From assembly GCF_024256385.1 (NCBI RefSeq), contig NZ_JAMLFW010000002.1, forward strand, positions 186,001 to 250,000: a DNA stretch of 64,000 bases, written 5' to 3'. The notes under the pieces are model-generated. The model was not told where the DNA came from. It did not search any database and saw only the letters and a list, made by a program, of their open reading frames with translations. Below, piece by piece: positions 25,667 to 33,337 of the stretch. Made by a program: the position numbers and the translations under genes. How positions within the stretch are numbered: the stretch's first letter is position 1; each line of letters starts with the position of its first letter. This DNA comes from Anatilimnocola floriformis (lineage in GTDB: Bacteria > Planctomycetota > Planctomycetia > Pirellulales > Pirellulaceae).

Positions 25667-26223
25667 GTGGAAGAGCAGAGGCACTCGAACAGCAACGTGA
25701 CGGCGGCGAACAGGATCACGCCGTAACTAAACGCCGGCGAGATCGTTTTTGCGCGCCGTCCCAGGCCGAAGTGCTGCCCTTGGTTGTGCAAGAGATAGAA
25801 ACCAACGGGGATAGTGAAAACGCCAAAGAGCCAAAGGGTCCAGATCGGAGCGCCGTGGCGGAGCAGATCGCCGCAGTCACCCACACCATCGAAAGAACCG
25901 GCAGCCAGGTACAACCCGTTCGCCAGCAAGCAGAATCCGGCGAAAAACCGAAGCAGAAAAGCCCCCGACCATTTCGCGACGGTAGCAATCGTCCACAGCA
26001 GCATCGGCAATAAGCAGCCTGCGATTGGGCCGGCCCAGATGACTACCAACGGTTGGCGACTACCCTGCACATCGGTGCGGGAGATCGCGAGAGGCTGGAG
26101 AATGACTCGCTCGACTTCACCGCCTGTTGCCCAACCGCCCAGAACATGGCCTAGCTCGTGGAGGATTTGCATCCAGAGCCAGGAAGTGAGGAGGAGGGCG
26201 ATCAGGAAGAGATATCGCAACAT
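25663..26223 (-). CDS. M50-like membrane metalloprotease-type protein
   Basis: 186 residues, polytopic (about five segments). HELGH at residues 22-26 inside the first membrane helix is the zinc-binding motif of site-2-protease-like M50 proteins. The second ligand motif (usually NxxPxxxLDG) is not evident; SFDGVGDCGDL near 117-127 might supply an Asp. The start is the ATG at 26223. The same frame stays open to 27480, but that part lies antisense to an ABC permease and is rejected. Could be an inactive or divergent M50 family member. The stop codon comes from a repeat element. Confidence 0.7.
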   Translation of the reverse strand: MLRYLFLIALLLTSWLWMQILHELGHVLGGWATGGEVERVILQPLAISRTDVQGSRQPLVVIWAGPIAGCLLPMLLWTIATVAKWSGAFLLRFFAGFCLLANGLYLAAGSFDGVGDCGDLLRHGAPIWTLWLFGVFTIPVGFYLLHNQGQHFGLGRRAKTISPAFSYGVILFAAVTLLFECLCSST

Positions 26224-26291
26224 TGGGAGAGCCCTAAGATTACGGTCTAGTGTAAACTGATCCGCGATTGGTTGAGTTACATTGCGGGTCG

Positions 26292-26403
26292 GCCCCTCAC
26301 CCCAACCCTCTCCCCGGAGTACCGAGAAGAGGGAGTTCCCGTCGCGAATCAACCTGCGATTGCATTTCCCCCAGATCCCAGTTCCTAGCCCCAGCCCCTC
26401 CCG
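26292..26403. repeat. C-rich repeats upstream of the ABC permease genes
   Basis: 26292-26337 holds CCCCTCACCCCAACCCTCTC plus CCCGGAGTACCGAGAAGAGG, the inverse of the element at 14467. 26368-26403 holds CCAGATCCCAGTTCCTAGCC plus CCAGCCCCTCCCG and touches the ATG at 26404. Confidence 0.7.
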
Positions 26404-27651
26404 ATGAAATTCCTCCTCCTGATGTTCAAAAACGTCCGCCGCAATTTGTTGCGGTCGTTCTTGACCAGCATGGCGACGATCATGCTGGTGCTGGTCATCA
26501 CCATGGTCTGGTCGATTCTCGATTTTCTCGACGAAGCAACGCGCGAAAAAGAAAAGGATCTCAAAGCGATCATTACCGAGCGCTGGCAGATCCCGAGTCG
26601 CATGCCGTTTGCCTATGTATCGGAACTCGAACGGGGCGGCGCGCGGAACCCGGGCGATGTGCAACCAACCGACAGCATGACCTGGCAGTTCTACGGTGGT
26701 TCGCTCGATAAGAAGACGGTCGAGCGGAACAACCTGCTGTTCGCCATCGCGATGGAGCCCAAAAAGCTCGAGACGATGATGGACGATCTCGACAAGCTGC
26801 AGGGGCAAGAGAAAACCGACTTCCACGAAGTGGTGCTCAAGCTGGCGGCGAACAAGCAAGGGATTATTCTCGGCCGCGATCGCCTGGCGAGTTTGAACAA
26901 GCGGATCGGCGATAAGTTCACGCTCTATGGTTTGAATTATCGCGACATCGATCTGGAGTTCACGATCGTTGGCAAGTTTCCTGAGGGTGGCCGTTACGAT
27001 CAGTCGGCCGTGATGAACCGCGACTATCTCAACGACGCGCTCGATGCGTATCAGCGCGAGAAAAAGAAAGCCCATCCCATGGGCGACCGCAGCCTGGCGC
27101 TGTTTTGGGTGCGGGTGAATAGCAAAGCCGATTTTCAACGGATCGCCGAGCAGGTGACGTCGTCGCCGGCCTTCACCAATCCTGCCGTGAAGTGCGAAAC
27201 AGCCGCTTCGGGCGTGGCGAATTTTTTGGATTCGTATCGCGATATCCTCGCCGGCATGCGGTGGATGCTCACGCCCGCGGCGATCATTTCGCTGTGCGTG
27301 GTGAGTGCCAATGCGATCGGCATTAGTGTGCGTGAACGGCGACAAGAGCTGGCCGTGATGAAGGTTCTCGGCTTTCGGCCGTTGCAAATCATGATGCTGG
27401 TTCTCGGCGAATCGATGTTGCTCGGCATGGTGGCCGGCGCGATTGGTTCGTGGGGTGCTTGGTACCTTATCAACGAACATTTGGGCGGCCTGGCGTTGCC
27501 AATTGCGTTCTTCGGCAAGTTCTTTATCTCGAGCAACGCACTGTGGTGGGGGCCCTGCATCGGGCTGTTTGCGGGCTTTATCGGCAGCGTCTGGCCCTCG
27601 TGGTCGGCGTGCTCAGTAAAGGTGACCGAAGTGTTTTCGAAGGTGGCTTGA
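26404..27651 (+). CDS. ABC transporter permease (FtsX/MacB type), first of pair
   Basis: 415 residues. One N-terminal membrane segment (about 18-38), a MacB-type periplasmic domain (about 45-260), then three C-terminal membrane segments with SVRERRQELAVMKVLGFRPLQIMMLVLGES near 310-340, the conserved coupling region of FtsX-like permeases. Paired with the next gene; its TGA shares one base with the next ATG, so they probably form a heteromeric permease. No ATPase gene is adjacent in the window, so the motor must be encoded elsewhere. Lipoprotein export or mechanotransmission are possible roles. Confidence 0.88.
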   Translation: MKFLLLMFKNVRRNLLRSFLTSMATIMLVLVITMVWSILDFLDEATREKEKDLKAIITERWQIPSRMPFAYVSELERGGARNPGDVQPTDSMTWQFYGGSLDKKTVERNNLLFAIAMEPKKLETMMDDLDKLQGQEKTDFHEVVLKLAANKQGIILGRDRLASLNKRIGDKFTLYGLNYRDIDLEFTIVGKFPEGGRYDQSAVMNRDYLNDALDAYQREKKKAHPMGDRSLALFWVRVNSKADFQRIAEQVTSSPAFTNPAVKCETAASGVANFLDSYRDILAGMRWMLTPAAIISLCVVSANAIGISVRERRQELAVMKVLGFRPLQIMMLVLGESMLLGMVAGAIGSWGAWYLINEHLGGLALPIAFFGKFFISSNALWWGPCIGLFAGFIGSVWPSWSACSVKVTEVFSKVA

Positions 27652-28997
27652 TGTTGTCCCGATTGAATATCTCGGCGCCGATGTTGATTCCGCTGGTCAT
27701 CAGCATCGGCATCATGGTGCTCCTGTCGTTGTGGGGTCGCGTGCCGCTGCGCTATAACGTGCGCAATCTGTCGACGCGTTGGCTCACCACCGCGCTAACC
27801 GCACTTGGTTTTACGCTGGTCATCGGCGTGCTGGTGGTCATGCTCTCGTTTGTGAACGGCATGTATGTGCTCACGCAATCGACGGGTGTGCCCGGCAACG
27901 TGCTGGTGATCTCCGAAGGTTTTCAGGACGAATCGATCAGCAACTTGCCGAACGACACCGTGACCGATGTCGTGCTGCAGCCGGGTATCGTGCGCGACGA
28001 CAAAGATCGGCCGCTGGCGAGCGCCGAGACCTATGTGATTGTCGTGCAACCAATCGAGAATCACGACTCAGGCCGGGCCGCAGGTCGGCGGTTTTTGTCG
28101 GTGCGTGGTGTCGACGATGTGGAACTCGCCGCGCAGGTACATGATATGTCGCTCGGTTCAGGCCGCTGGATTTCGAAGGAAGGCGTTACCAGCCTGGGCG
28201 AAGGGCGCGACGCGCTCGAAGCCGTCATCGGCGTGGGCATGGCTCGCGAACTGGGCAGCACGCGCACCGCGGCTGAGTTGGCCGCGGCGAAAGACAAAGA
28301 GCAACTCGCCGAGGGAGATTTCTTCACGCTGGGCGAACGAAAGTTTTTGATTGTCGGCGTGATGAAAGCGACCGGCTCGACGTTCGACTCCGAGATCTGG
28401 GCCAAGCGGAGCATCATTGCCCCGATGTTCGGCAAGGATTCGTATTCCTCCGTCGTGCTGCGAACGGCTGGCGCCAAGGAAGCCCGCCAGCTGAAGAACT
28501 TTCTCAACAATGGTTACTCGAAATCGGTGCAGGCCTACGTCGAGACCGAATACTTCGCCAATATGCAGGAGACCGGCAAGCAGTTTTTGTACGCCATCAT
28601 TGTCTTTGCGGCGGTCATGTCGATCGGTGGTTTGTTCGGCGTGATGAACACGATGTTTGCCACGGTCGCGCAGCGCTCGCGCGATATCGGCGTGCTGCGG
28701 ATGCTCGGGTTCACGCGGCTCGAAGTGCTCGCCTCGTTTCTAGTCGAGTCGCTTTGCCTCTCGTTGCTCGGCGGCGCTATCGGTTGTCTCGGCGGCGCGT
28801 GGTGGGCCAATGGTTACACCGTAAAAAGCATCGTCGGCGGTGGTGTCGGTGGCGGCAAAATGGTGACGCTCGACATGATCGTGAGCGGCGACATCCTTGC
28901 GGTCGGCTTGAGTGTGGCGCTGATCATCGGCGCGGTCGGCGGGTTGCTGCCGGCGATTAGCGCGATGCTCGTGAAGCCGCTCTATTCGTTGCGCTAA
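27651..28997 (+). CDS. ABC transporter permease (FtsX/MacB type), second of pair
   Basis: 448 residues from the ATG at 27651, overlapping the previous stop by one base (TGATG). Membrane segments lie near 13-32 and 50-75, a periplasmic MacB-like domain follows, and the C-terminal FtsX bundle begins with GLFGVMNTMFATVAQRSRDIGVLRMLGFTRLEVLASF. A Gly-rich loop (GGGVGGGK) lies between the last two helices. Co-transcribed with the first permease. Confidence 0.88.
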   Translation: MLSRLNISAPMLIPLVISIGIMVLLSLWGRVPLRYNVRNLSTRWLTTALTALGFTLVIGVLVVMLSFVNGMYVLTQSTGVPGNVLVISEGFQDESISNLPNDTVTDVVLQPGIVRDDKDRPLASAETYVIVVQPIENHDSGRAAGRRFLSVRGVDDVELAAQVHDMSLGSGRWISKEGVTSLGEGRDALEAVIGVGMARELGSTRTAAELAAAKDKEQLAEGDFFTLGERKFLIVGVMKATGSTFDSEIWAKRSIIAPMFGKDSYSSVVLRTAGAKEARQLKNFLNNGYSKSVQAYVETEYFANMQETGKQFLYAIIVFAAVMSIGGLFGVMNTMFATVAQRSRDIGVLRMLGFTRLEVLASFLVESLCLSLLGGAIGCLGGAWWANGYTVKSIVGGGVGGGKMVTLDMIVSGDILAVGLSVALIIGAVGGLLPAISAMLVKPLYSLR

Positions 28998-29031
28998 GTC
29001 AATGCGGTAGAAGCGGGTGCGCGAGAGCGGT

Positions 29032-29037
29032 ATAATC
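29032..29037 (+). promoter_or_regulatory. Consensus -10 box before the molybdenum hydroxylase operon
   Basis: A perfect TATAAT 42 nt before the TTG start of the FAD subunit gene. No good -35 hexamer is seen at 16-18 nt spacing, so this is a partial match to a sigma-70 promoter. AGGAG at 29069-29073 is the ribosome-binding site for the TTG. Confidence 0.45.
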
Positions 29038-29079
29038 CGCGCGTCTAGGTAACGAACCGCCCTCTCTCAGGAGCTTGCC

Positions 29080-29964
29080 TTGAACGATTTTGCCTACGCA
29101 GCCCCCACCTCGCTGGCCGAAGCGACGAAGTTGCTGCAGGAATCCAGCGGTTCGGTGAAGATCCTCTCGGGCGGCACCGACATCATCGTGCAACTGCGCG
29201 AGGGAGCCCGCGAAGCCGACCTGGTCGTCGATGTGAAAAAACTGCCGGAGCTGCAAGAGCTCAATTTCTCGGCGACACATGGCTTGCGATTGGGAGCAGC
29301 GGTGCCCTGCGCGCAGGTGTACGACGACACTCGAATCGCGGCGGCTTATCCGGCGTTGGTCGATGCCGCCAAGATCATTGGCGGCTGGCAGATTCAAAGT
29401 CGCGCGAGCATTGGCGGCAACTTGTGCAATTCGTCGCCAGCCGCGGATTCCATTCCGGCGCTGATCGCACATCATGCGTACTGCGAAATCGTGGGCCCCG
29501 CCGGCAAGCGAAACGTTCCTGTCGAACAGTTCTGCACTGGCCCGGGCAAGAATGTGCTGCAGAAGGGCGAGTTGCTGGTCGCGCTGGTTTTTCCGCCCGA
29601 TTTGTCGCATTGTTCGTCGGCCTACGAGCGGTTCATTCCGCGCAACGAAATGGACATCGCCGTGGTCGGCTGCGGCTCGCGCGTGCAGTTGAATGCAGCC
29701 TGCGACACAATCGAGTTCGCTCGCATCGGCCTGGGCGCCGTGGCTGCCACTCCGAAGTATGCCCAGGAAGCCAGCGAATGGCTCGCCGGGAAACCGGCCA
29801 ACGAAGACAGCTATACCCAGGCGGGTGAACTGGCGAAAAAAGTCGCCACGCCGATCAGCGACATGCGCGGGACGGCTGAGTATCGAACGCATCTGGTCGG
29901 CGTGCTGGTAAAGCGAACGCTGACGACGGCGGTCGAACGGGCCAAGTCGTTCAAGAATCCGTAA
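29080..29964 (+). CDS. Xanthine dehydrogenase family FAD-binding subunit
   Basis: FAD-carrying medium subunit of a molybdenum hydroxylase. 294 residues, normal length. The FAD-binding loops are LSGGTDIIVQLR near 28-39 and SIGGNLCNSSPAADS near 110-124, followed by the CO dehydrogenase flavoprotein C-terminal domain. The start is TTG at 29080, backed by AGGAG 6 nt upstream. First gene of a four-gene operon with the 2Fe-2S, Mo and MoaD-like genes. The substrate (purine, nicotinate, CO, aldehyde) cannot be told from this subunit. Confidence 0.92.
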   Translation: MNDFAYAAPTSLAEATKLLQESSGSVKILSGGTDIIVQLREGAREADLVVDVKKLPELQELNFSATHGLRLGAAVPCAQVYDDTRIAAAYPALVDAAKIIGGWQIQSRASIGGNLCNSSPAADSIPALIAHHAYCEIVGPAGKRNVPVEQFCTGPGKNVLQKGELLVALVFPPDLSHCSSAYERFIPRNEMDIAVVGCGSRVQLNAACDTIEFARIGLGAVAATPKYAQEASEWLAGKPANEDSYTQAGELAKKVATPISDMRGTAEYRTHLVGVLVKRTLTTAVERAKSFKNP

Positions 29965-29971
29965 CAACACT

Positions 29972-30036
29972 GTAGCTGAATTCGCCAGAGTTCAGTTGCA
30001 CGAGCGTGGTCTCTGAATTCTGGCGAATTCAGCTAC
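29972..30036. repeat. REPIN-like inverted pair, family C
   Basis: The left arm is GTAG then CTGAATTCGCCAGAGTTCAG. The right arm, read inverted, is GTAG then CTGAATTCGCCAGAATTCAG. Each arm is a hairpin with a GTAG foot, and the two arms pair with each other. 65 nt, inside the molybdenum hydroxylase operon 7 nt after the FAD-subunit stop; it may reduce or stabilise downstream mRNA. Confidence 0.8.
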
Positions 30037-30058
30037 TTTGAATATCAAGGATCGGTCT

Positions 30059-30526
30059 GTGGCCAAGAAGACAGTCGTCACGGCGGAAATTAACGGCAAT
30101 AGCACGGAGTTTTTGTGCGAGCCGCGGCAGAGTCTGCTCGAAGTGCTCCGCGACACGTTGCATCTCACCGGCAGCAAAGAAGGTTGCAACAACGGCAACT
30201 GCGGTGCGTGCACCGTGCTGCTCAACGGCAAGCCCGTTCTCAGCTGCCTGGTGCTCGGCGTGGAAGTCGAGGGTGCGAAGATCGAAACGGTCGAGTCGCT
30301 CGCGCAGAATGGTCAGCTTGCGCCGGTGCAGCAATGCTTTCTCGAAGGGGCCGCACTGCAATGCGGCATCTGCACTCCGGGCTTTCTCGTCGCGACGAAG
30401 GCGTTGCTGGAAAAGTATCCGCAGCCCAGCGAGCACGACATCCGCTTTCACCTGGCCAACAACCTCTGCCGCTGCACGGGCTACGACAAGATCGTGAAAG
30501 CCGTGCAAACCGTAGCCGCTCAATAA
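30059..30526 (+). CDS. Xanthine dehydrogenase family 2Fe-2S subunit
   Basis: Electron-transfer small subunit, 155 residues. The plant-ferredoxin-type cluster has ligands in GCNNGNCGAC and a later Cys; the second cluster lies in the helical domain with CGICTPG and CRCTG. The start is the GTG at 30059, with AAGGA 7 nt upstream; a TTG seven codons earlier is less likely because that Shine-Dalgarno would lie inside the gene. Second gene of the operon. Confidence 0.93.
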   Translation: MAKKTVVTAEINGNSTEFLCEPRQSLLEVLRDTLHLTGSKEGCNNGNCGACTVLLNGKPVLSCLVLGVEVEGAKIETVESLAQNGQLAPVQQCFLEGAALQCGICTPGFLVATKALLEKYPQPSEHDIRFHLANNLCRCTGYDKIVKAVQTVAAQ

Positions 30527-30532
30527 CAACCG

Positions 30533-30568
30533 CCACCGGGCTTGCCCGGCATGCCTCGGTGACGGTGG
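30533..30568. repeat. Palindromic element of the CCACCGGGC type
   Basis: CCACCGGGCTTGCCCGGCAT followed by GCCTCGGTGACGGTGG forms a nested hairpin between the 2Fe-2S and Mo subunit genes. Similar in type to the palindromes at 6659-6860. Confidence 0.55.
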
Positions 30569-30586
30569 AAATAAAGGATTGAATCG

Positions 30587-32851
30587 ATGCAAGATCTCTA
30601 CCTCGGCAAGACGAACTACAAAGTGATCGGTCAACGCCCCGTGCGACACGACGGCGCGGACAAGGTCACCGGCAAGGCGATCTACACGGCCGACTTGCAC
30701 CTGCCGAATATGGCCCAGGCGCGGATGGTGCGCAGCCCGCACGCGCATGCCAAGATCGTGCGCATCGATACTTCCGCAGCCGAAAAGATGCCGGGCGTAC
30801 TCGCAGTCATTACCGGCAAGGACTTTCCTGATCTGAAGGAAAAAGTCGCCCTCATGGGCGAAGCCGGCGCGGTGAATCTGCAGCACCTCTCGGCTAATTG
30901 CCTCGCGCATGACAAGGTTCTGTACAAGGGACACGCCGTCGCTGCCGTAGCGGCAAAGACCATTCATGAAGCGGCCGAAGCAGCGAAGAAAATCGTCGTC
31001 GAGTACGAACCGCTGCCGAGCGTCACCTGGGTGCTCGATGCGATGAAGCCCGACGCGCCGCTGCTGCACGAAAACAATCGCACCGACGAAATGGGGCAGA
31101 AAGGTGATAAGCCCAGCAATGTGACCGTGCATATGGCGTTTGAGCAGGGCAACATCGCCGAAGGGTTCCAGCAGAGCGACATCGTCATCGAGCGCGAGTT
31201 CAAAACGGCGAGCGTCCATCAAGGTTACATCGAACCGCACGCCGCCGTCGCCATGTGGAATGAAGACGGCCGACTGAAGATCTGGACTTCGACGCAGGGC
31301 TCGTTTGTTTGTCGTCAACAAACGGCAGAACTGCTGCAGATTCCGGTCTCGCGCGTCCTCGTCGTGCCGTGCGAAATCGGCGGCGGCTTTGGTGGTAAGA
31401 TCACCGTTTATCTCGAACCGGTTGCAGCCCTGCTCAGCAAGAAGTGCGGCCGGCCGGTGAAGATGACGATGCAACGCAACGAAGTCTTCGAAGGGACCGG
31501 CCCGACGCCAGGCTCCTACGTGCGCGTCAAGCTTGGCGCGAAAAAAGACGGCACGCTCGTCGCCGGCGAGGCTTGGCTGGCCTACGATTGCGGCGCTTAT
31601 CCGGGCGGCATGATCGGGCCCGGCTCGATGTGCGTCTTCAGTTGCTACAACATTCCGAACGCTCGCGTCGACGGCTACGACGTCCTCAACAACAAGCCGA
31701 AGACGCAGGCCTATCGCGCGCCGGGGAGCACGCAGGCGGCATTCGCGACCGAGCAAGTCATCGATGAACTCGCGCTGCAACTGAAGATGGATCCGATCGA
31801 CATTCGTTTGAAGAACGCTGCCAAGGAAGGAACTCGCCGAGTCGATGGTCCCGTCTATCCGCGGATCGGATTCATCGAAACGCTCGAAGCCGCCCGGAAC
31901 AGCGATCATTGGAAATCGCCGCTCCCCGGCAAGGATTGTGGCCGTGGTCTCGCGAGTGGTTTTTGGTTCAACATCGGCGGCGCATCGAGCTGTGCCGCGA
32001 GCGTGATGGAAGACGGCAGCGTTTCGCTCATCGAAGGCTCGACCGATATCGGCGGTTCGCGCACGAGCATCGCGATGCAACTCGCCGAATCGCTGGGGAT
32101 CACGGCGGAGGATGTTCGTCCTCAAGTGGGCGATACCGATAGCGTTGGTTACACATTTCTCACGGGCGGCAGCCGCGTGACGTTCGCGACCGGCCTGGCT
32201 GCGTACAAGCTGGGGCTTGATCTACAGGCTCAGATGCAAGACCGCGCTGCCCGGCTGTGGAAGTGCAAGCCAGAAGACGTGAAGGTCGATGGCGGCGTGT
32301 ATTCGCACAACGGTGACAGCGCGACGTTCAAAGAACTCGCAGTGAAGATCTCGCAATCGGCGCTCGAGCCAGTCGTTGGCAAGAGCAGCGTATCGCCCGA
32401 AGGTTCGACTAACGGTTTTGGTACGCACATCGCCGACGTGCATGTCGATCCGGAAACGGGCAAGGTTACCGTGCTCCGTTACACAGCGGTGCAAGACGCC
32501 GGCAAAGCGATTCACCCGAGCTATGTCGAGGGCCAGATGCAAGGCGGCGCGGTGCAAGGGATCGGCTGGGCGCTGAACGAAGAATACTTCTTCGACAACA
32601 AAGATCAGATGCGCAACGCGAGCTTTCTCGATTACCGCATGCCGACGTGCCTCGATGTGCCGATGATCGAAACGATCATTGTCGAAGTGCCGAATCCGGG
32701 ACATCCGTATGGTGTGCGCGGCGTGGGTGAAACGCCGATCGTGCCGCCGCCGGCGACGGTCGCGAATGCCGTGCAGCGTGCGACCGGTGTGCGGTTCACC
32801 GAGTTGCCGATGTCGCCGCCGAAGGTTTGGAAGAAATTGAGCGAGAAATAG
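30587..32851 (+). CDS. Xanthine dehydrogenase family molybdopterin-binding subunit
   Basis: Catalytic large subunit with the Mo-pterin cofactor. 754 residues. N-terminal a/b hammerhead domain (GKAIYTADLHLPNM, about 25-38), CEIGGGFGGK near 261-270, AYRAPGSTQAAFATEQ near 377-392, and the active-site Glu in GVRGVGETPIVPP near 711-723. The AYRxxG loop lacks the Se/Cys signature (CSFR) of form I CO dehydrogenase, so a generic hydroxylase is more likely. Immediately followed by a MoaD-like gene. Confidence 0.93.
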   Translation: MQDLYLGKTNYKVIGQRPVRHDGADKVTGKAIYTADLHLPNMAQARMVRSPHAHAKIVRIDTSAAEKMPGVLAVITGKDFPDLKEKVALMGEAGAVNLQHLSANCLAHDKVLYKGHAVAAVAAKTIHEAAEAAKKIVVEYEPLPSVTWVLDAMKPDAPLLHENNRTDEMGQKGDKPSNVTVHMAFEQGNIAEGFQQSDIVIEREFKTASVHQGYIEPHAAVAMWNEDGRLKIWTSTQGSFVCRQQTAELLQIPVSRVLVVPCEIGGGFGGKITVYLEPVAALLSKKCGRPVKMTMQRNEVFEGTGPTPGSYVRVKLGAKKDGTLVAGEAWLAYDCGAYPGGMIGPGSMCVFSCYNIPNARVDGYDVLNNKPKTQAYRAPGSTQAAFATEQVIDELALQLKMDPIDIRLKNAAKEGTRRVDGPVYPRIGFIETLEAARNSDHWKSPLPGKDCGRGLASGFWFNIGGASSCAASVMEDGSVSLIEGSTDIGGSRTSIAMQLAESLGITAEDVRPQVGDTDSVGYTFLTGGSRVTFATGLAAYKLGLDLQAQMQDRAARLWKCKPEDVKVDGGVYSHNGDSATFKELAVKISQSALEPVVGKSSVSPEGSTNGFGTHIADVHVDPETGKVTVLRYTAVQDAGKAIHPSYVEGQMQGGAVQGIGWALNEEYFFDNKDQMRNASFLDYRMPTCLDVPMIETIIVEVPNPGHPYGVRGVGETPIVPPPATVANAVQRATGVRFTELPMSPPKVWKKLSEK

Positions 32852-32857
32852 TTCTCG

Positions 32858-33121
32858 ATGGCAACCATCTTCATTCCAGCGCAGTTGCGAAGTTTGACCA
32901 GCGGTTCAAACACCGTTGTCTTGCCCGCTGCGAATGTCGGTGAGGCGATCGAACTCCTAGAGCAGAGTTATCCCGGCATCCGCGCGCGGTTGTGTCAGGG
33001 AAATGATCTGTTGCCTGGATTTCAGTTGTCGATCGATCATCGCTTTACCCGGCAGGGATTATCGGCCGAGCTCGCGCCTGACAGCGAAGTTCATTTCTTG
33101 CCCGTGATTGGCGGCGGGTAA
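32858..33121 (+). CDS. MoaD/ThiS-like small sulfur-carrier protein
   Basis: 87 residues with a ubiquitin-like beta-grasp pattern (IFIPAQLRSLT, AIELLEQSYPGIRARLCQG, DSEVHFLPVIGGG) and the C-terminal Gly-Gly needed for thiocarboxylation. Six nt after the Mo-subunit stop, so it belongs to the same transcript. MoaD delivers sulfur to molybdopterin; a dedicated copy beside a molybdoenzyme suggests local cofactor supply, but a ThiS-like role in another sulfur transfer cannot be excluded. Confidence 0.78.
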   Translation: MATIFIPAQLRSLTSGSNTVVLPAANVGEAIELLEQSYPGIRARLCQGNDLLPGFQLSIDHRFTRQGLSAELAPDSEVHFLPVIGGG

Positions 33122-33337
33122 TGCCGAACTAAGAGAGTCGCCACCGATTCATTTCTGTACGAATCGTTAGCTTTGCACCCACACTTTGGAGGTGCGAGCA
33201 ACCCGCAAGGCATTCGGTGTGGGCTGCTTAGGAATTCTGTAGTAGTTGTAATGTGAATGCTGGTATACCCACTTTCGATCTGATTGTAGAAGTGATACAC
33301 GCTTCGATAATCAGCGAGACCTGCGGTGTCCGTCAAG

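Noticed and set aside
26224-27480. N-terminal 419-codon extension of the M50-like gene
   Set aside because: Lies antisense to the ABC permease and is His/Arg/Gln-rich; the protein-like part begins at the ATG at 26223.
30029-32125. 698-codon open frame antisense to the 2Fe-2S and Mo subunit genes
   Set aside because: Arises from codon bias of the sense genes; no signal, domain or start context.
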